16,677 nucleotides of DNA from JBFLXN01 sp040755715 [NCBI: Candidatus Edwardsbacteria bacterium]. GTDB lineage: Bacteria; Edwardsbacteria; AC1; JBFLXN01. A model generated the notes under the pieces. The model was not told the origin of the DNA. It saw only the letters and a program-made list of their open reading frames with translations, and made no database searches. Made by a program: the position numbers and the translations under genes. This document shows positions 14,175-16,677 of the stretch, one piece after another; position 1 is the stretch's first letter, and the number at the start of each line of letters is the position of its first letter. The stretch covers positions 1 to 16,677 of the forward strand of contig JBFLXN010000050.1 of the NCBI GenBank assembly GCA_040755715.1, read 5' to 3'.

Positions 14175-14657
14175 ATGAACAATAAACCAGGCAAATCTTG
14201 GCGGGAAAAATTGGCGGATAGTAAAGGCCTGCCAAAAGTTGAAAAAATTACCGATAAGATGAGTAAGAGATGGGGAACAGGGACAGTTGTTATTCCAGCA
14301 CCAAAAGAAGTAGATGAAATTATGAAAAAAGTTCCTCAGGGCAAACTTATTACCATAAATCAAATTCGGACTATACTTGCTCAAAAACACGGGGCTACCA
14401 TTGGTTGTCCCATCACTACTGGTATCTTCGCTTGGATTGCCGCTCATGCGGCAGAGGAAGCGATAGCAGAAGGGGGGAAAAATATTACTCCCTACTGGCG
14501 AACGCTAAAATCTAACGGAGAACTCAATGAAAAATATCCAGGAGGCATAAAGGCACAATCTGAGCATTTAAAAAAGGAAGGGCATATAATTGAGGCGGGA
14601 AAAGGCAAAAAGCCGCCGAGAGTGAAAAATTTTGAAAACTTTTTGGTGAAATTATAA
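14175..14657 (+). CDS. MGMT-like (alkyltransferase-like) protein lacking the acceptor cysteine
   Basis: A 160-residue protein from the ATG at 14175, chosen because GGGAGGT (14162-14168) lies six bases upstream; an earlier ATG at 14160 overlaps that site. Residues about 45-140 match the DNA-binding domain of O6-alkylguanine-DNA alkyltransferase: V-P-Q-G-K-L-I-T-I-N-Q-I, then G-C-P-I-T-T-G-I-F-A-W, and S-N-G-E-L with a final A-Q-x-x-x-L-K-K-E-G-H. Where active enzymes have P-C-H-R-V, this one has P106-Y107-W108-R109-T110, so the methyl-acceptor cysteine is absent. ATL proteins bind alkylated guanine and pass it to nucleotide excision repair, and a similar role is inferred here. It follows radC by about 50 bases on the same strand; TATAAT at 14133-14138 has no good -35 partner. 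Confidence 0.8.
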   Translation: MNNKPGKSWREKLADSKGLPKVEKITDKMSKRWGTGTVVIPAPKEVDEIMKKVPQGKLITINQIRTILAQKHGATIGCPITTGIFAWIAAHAAEEAIAEGGKNITPYWRTLKSNGELNEKYPGGIKAQSEHLKKEGHIIEAGKGKKPPRVKNFENFLVKL

Positions 14658-14687
14658 GGGTATATGGGTGAGGGATTTGAATAAAAT

Positions 14688-14906
14688 AGTAGCGAGCCAC
14701 GTTAGAAATACCATCTACACAAAAGTATATAGCAAAATTTCTAACGAGGCGAGCAGAGAGTAGCAACACCAATTAAAATTCATTGCAAATTGCAAAATTA
14801 ACAATTAGCATTTCAAAATGACAATTTTGCTTTGATAATTGATAATTTTGAAATGAATTTTGTCCACTCTGCACTCTCTACTTGCTACTCGCTACTTGCC
14901 GAGTCC
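14688..14906. repeat. Heptad-phased composite inverted repeat between the ATL-like gene and rluD
   Basis: This fills most of the 269-base gap between convergent genes. Outer arms AGTAGCGAG (14688-14696) and CTCGCTACT (14888-14896) match exactly. GTTAGAAAT/ATTTCTAAC (14701-14709 with 14737-14745) is a separate hairpin. From 14779 to 14862 twelve 7-base AT-rich blocks follow each other (CAAATTG, CAAAATT, ATAATTG and variants) and fold back on themselves, e.g. CATTTCAAAAT/ATTTTGAAATG (14809-14819 with 14845-14855). From 14865 to 14899 five more heptads read CACTCTG or TACTTGC. No gene or U-tract is seen. Confidence 0.8.
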
Positions 14907-14921
14907 CGATAAAATCGGGAC
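14903..14921 (-). repeat. GTCCCGAT hairpin after rluD
   Basis: GTCCCGAT (14903-14910) pairs exactly with ATCGGGAC (14914-14921) around a three-base loop, 5 bases past the rluD stop on the minus strand. It could stabilise or end the message, but no run of T follows on the minus strand, so it is not a standard intrinsic terminator. Confidence 0.5.
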
Positions 14922-14926
14922 GAGGC

Positions 14927-15907
14927 TTATCTTGCCCCTGCCCTCAAAAATTCTAATACTTTTTTTATATCCTCTGGCAAGGGAGATGAAAACTCTAAGT
15001 ATTCTCCACTGACTGGATGAACAAATCCTACAATACCTGCATGCAAAACCTGACGAGAAGCTAAATCCATAAGCTGCGCGGCTCTTGTGTGCAAATTTTT
15101 CGGAAATTCAAAAATGAGACTGCGCTTCCTCCCGCCATAAGTAGGGTCACCAACTACTGGATGTCCATAGTGGGCTAAATGAACCCTGATTTGATGTGTT
15201 CTGCCGGTCAAAAGTTTTAATTCCAAAAGAGTAGCTACATCAAATTCTTCCTGCAGATGAAAATTAGTTATCGCCTCACGACTGGCAAAAGGAGTTACCG
15301 CCATCTTCTTGCGGTCAAAGGCATAGCGACCAATCGGTACCTCAATCGTTCCTTCCTTGCGTTCTATTTTACCCCAAACCACGGTTAAATATTTCCTATT
15401 CAATGTTCGTCGTTCAAGTTGTTTCGCTAATTGACGATGAACCTCATTAGTTTTTGCCACCATCAAAAGTCCGGAGGTATCTTTATCCAACCGATGAACA
15501 ATGCCTGGTCTTTGGCGCCCGCCCATAGACGATAAGTCACCACAATGATAGAGCAAGGCATTAACCAGTGTGCCGCTGTAATTTCCTGGAGCGGGATGGA
15601 CAACCATTCCAGCTGGCTTGTTCACCACTAAAAGATATTCATCTTCAAAATAAATCTCAAGTGGAATATTTTCAGGAATAACTTTTGTTGTTTCTTTTTT
15701 AGGAAAGAGAACTTGAATCTCATCTTTAGCTTTAATAAGATAGTGGGGTTTAACACTATTTCCGTTAATCAAGACGCAACTATTTTCAATTAATTTTTGT
15801 GCTTGGGAACGAGATAGCCCCAGTCCCATTTTAGAAATATACAAATCAAGCCGGATTTTTTCTTGATTCTCCGGGGCTTTATGGATGATCGTTTCGCTTT
15901 CAGCCAT
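14927..15907 (-). CDS. rluD: RluD/RluA-family 23S rRNA pseudouridine synthase
   Basis: A 326-residue protein, the usual length for the family. Residues about 17-75 are an S4 RNA-binding domain (R-L-D-L-Y-I-S-K, L-S-R-S-Q-A-Q-K-L-I-E). The catalytic domain follows, with N-K-P-A-G-M-V-V-H-P at 96-105 and the active-site motif H138-R-L-D141-K-D-T-S-G, where D141 is the nucleophile; L-L-T-G-R-T-H-Q-I-R-V-H-L is also present. It converts uridine to pseudouridine in RNA, by similarity in 23S rRNA helix 69; sequence alone does not separate RluD from close RluA-type relatives with full certainty. It starts 37 bases after smpB on the same strand, so co-transcription is likely. The ATG at 15907-15905 lacks a clear ribosome-binding site. 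Confidence 0.93.
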   Translation of the reverse strand: MAESETIIHKAPENQEKIRLDLYISKMGLGLSRSQAQKLIENSCVLINGNSVKPHYLIKAKDEIQVLFPKKETTKVIPENIPLEIYFEDEYLLVVNKPAGMVVHPAPGNYSGTLVNALLYHCGDLSSMGGRQRPGIVHRLDKDTSGLLMVAKTNEVHRQLAKQLERRTLNRKYLTVVWGKIERKEGTIEVPIGRYAFDRKKMAVTPFASREAITNFHLQEEFDVATLLELKLLTGRTHQIRVHLAHYGHPVVGDPTYGGRKRSLIFEFPKNLHTRAAQLMDLASRQVLHAGIVGFVHPVSGEYLEFSSPLPEDIKKVLEFLRAGAR

Positions 15908-15944
15908 TTTTCATTTGAAGAGGGGGATTATTTCATTTTTCGTT

Positions 15945-16391
15945 TCAGTTTTTCCCTCTGAAACTGCGTTCTACTTCTCTTTGCATTATTCTCTTTTTGA
16001 TTTGTTCCCGCCGGTCATATAATTTCTTTCCTTTAGCCAAGCCCAATTCTAATTTGGCATTTCCTTTTTTAAAATATAGACTGATTGGAATTAGCGTCAA
16101 TCCTTTTTCTGTAATTCTGCCAAGAAGGCGACTGATTTCCTGCCGGTGCAAGAGAAGTTTCCTTGTCCTTTTAGGGTCAGGATTATAACGATTTCCCTGT
16201 TCATAAGGTGCAATATGCATATTATAAATATAGGCCTCATTCCCTTTGAAGCCAGCATAACTCTCCTTAAGACTTACTCTACCCAGACGGACTGATTTCA
16301 CCTCGGTGCCTGTCAAGACAAGACCGGTTTCAATTGTTTCCAGAATTTCAAAATCATGTCGGGCTTTGCGATTAGTAGCGACTGTTTGCAT
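15945..16391 (-). CDS. smpB: SsrA-binding protein SmpB
   Basis: A 148-residue protein of normal length for SmpB. It opens with N-R-K-A-R-H-D-F-E-I-L-E-T and G-L-V-L-T-G-T-E-V-K-S-V-R, continues with N-M-H-I-A-P-Y-E-Q-G-N and R-K-L-L-L-H, and has the basic tail G-K-K-L-Y-D-R-R-E-Q-I-K-K-R. It binds tmRNA and guides it into stalled ribosomes for trans-translation in the cytoplasm. The ATG at 16391-16389 has GAGG about ten bases upstream. A possible promoter lies just before that. No ssrA gene is seen in the window. Confidence 0.96.
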   Translation of the reverse strand: MQTVATNRKARHDFEILETIETGLVLTGTEVKSVRLGRVSLKESYAGFKGNEAYIYNMHIAPYEQGNRYNPDPKRTRKLLLHRQEISRLLGRITEKGLTLIPISLYFKKGNAKLELGLAKGKKLYDRREQIKKRIMQREVERSFRGKN

Positions 16392-16411
16392 TTTTCTTGA
16401 ACCTCAGGAAA

Positions 16412-16417
16412 ATTATA
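16412..16417 (-). promoter_or_regulatory. Possible -10 box for smpB
   Basis: TATAAT (16417-16412) on the minus strand lies about 20 bases before the smpB start. No good -35 box is present at 16-18 bases, as that position falls in AT-rich repeat sequence. Weak candidate. Confidence 0.3.
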
Positions 16418-16540
16418 ACCATGGAAATTGATGAAAATTTATAGAAATAGACGAAAATTAGTTGCAAAAAACAATCAATTTCAATGAGTTTCTACTAATT
16501 TCAATCTATTTCATATTCATTATTCAGTGCTTCCGTGGTA
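16418..16540. repeat. 10-base-phased inverted repeat upstream of smpB
   Basis: Left arm 16418-16463 and right arm 16493-16539 are imperfect inverted copies, both with an end like ACCAYGGAA. The left arm holds two similar 20-base units starting with GAAATTGATG and GAAATAGACG (16424 and 16444). The right arm has TTTC at 16479, 16489, 16499 and 16509, an exact 10-base step. It separates smpB from the insertion-sequence end. Confidence 0.75.
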
Positions 16541-16559
16541 AAAGTTTTTTAGTTTTTCC

Positions 16560-16677
16560 TGTTAGCTAAATTTCAAAAGTGAACCATTTAAACTTCAAAA
16601 GTGAACTGCTGTAGATCACTGATTTTTACTCTTTGAACATCGATAAGTTTGTTATTACACCAGAATCTGACCTCAGC
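16560..16677 (-). mobile_element. End of an insertion sequence (partial, runs off the right edge)
   Basis: A transposase-like C-terminus ends at 16588, and outside it TTCAAAAGTGAAC occurs twice (16572-16584 and 16594-16606), 22 bases apart, the inner copy inside the last codons. TGTTAGC at 16560 could be the terminal bases. Repeated short motifs at the ends are typical of IS21-type elements, among others. The exact family and boundary need the sequence beyond the window. Confidence 0.55.
16588..16677 (-). CDS. Transposase C-terminus (partial)
   Basis: The last 29 residues and the TAA stop (16590-16588) of a gene that starts beyond the right edge. The visible text, E-V-R-F-W-C-N-N-K-L-I-D-V-Q-R-V-K then S-D-L, matches the small beta-barrel that closes many DDE integrase-type transposases (pattern VRxWYxxxLI...VKxSDL). 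The repeated end motif outside the gene supports an insertion sequence. Family not determined. Confidence 0.6.
   Translation of the reverse strand, partial: AEVRFWCNNKLIDVQRVKISDLQQFTFEV

Overview
This is a bacterial window of moderate to low GC (about 40% by eye). Several traits point to an uncultured candidate-phylum lineage of the kind known mainly from metagenomes (Omnitrophota, WOR-3, Poribacteria or similar): a PorV/UPF0164-like outer-membrane protein next to an exported protein with a FlgD/type IX-like C-terminal domain, large TPR paralogue families, and many short palindromic repeats between genes. The exact phylum cannot be fixed from this sequence alone.

Layout. Positions 1-108 hold a strong leftward promoter and the first codons of a gene that runs off the left edge. 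It may be a transposase whose insertion cut the TPR gene beside it. Positions 105-10605 are one run of six minus-strand genes. Read in their own direction they are a 1100-residue membrane metalloprotease (PqqD-like domain, M50 HExxH core, about 14 membrane segments, two cyclic-nucleotide-binding domains), a TPR protein, a second and unrelated TPR protein, and three more TPR proteins of the first family. The four family members share a 69-residue N-terminal module and differ by whole 40-residue repeats (8, 6, 8 and 6 units). The last one lacks its C-terminal domain. Positions 10606-11067 are non-coding, with a nested inverted repeat and a strong rightward promoter. Positions 11068-14657 run on the plus strand: an exported PHP-domain phosphoesterase-like protein, a PorV-like protein interrupted by one in-frame stop, radC, and a cysteine-less MGMT-like (ATL-type) protein. 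Positions 14927-16391 are smpB followed by rluD on the minus strand. The right edge carries the end of an insertion sequence with the last 29 residues of its transposase.

Working relations. The PHP protein and the PorV-like protein overlap by four bases and are probably translationally coupled. Exported cargo with a FlgD/type IX-like tail beside a PorV-like protein suggests a secretion or surface-attachment pair. smpB and rluD are ribosome-related housekeeping genes 37 bp apart. The metalloprotease and the TPR proteins may form a signalling and scaffold cluster, but nothing here shows the signal or the substrate.

The most striking signal is non-coding. Nearly every gene boundary holds a different inverted-repeat array whose sequence is degenerate but whose period is regular: 7 bases at 1044-1127, 7201-7301, 10701-10798 and 14779-14906; 9 bases at 5575-5602; and about 10 bases at 10628-10650 and 16424-16528. 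Some are nested inside one another. One 7-base array lies inside the signal-peptide codons of the PHP gene, and a GGCGGA/TCCGCC palindrome lies in-frame inside the PorV-like gene. These look like active, insertion-competent short elements related in style to the short tandem repeats of cyanobacteria.
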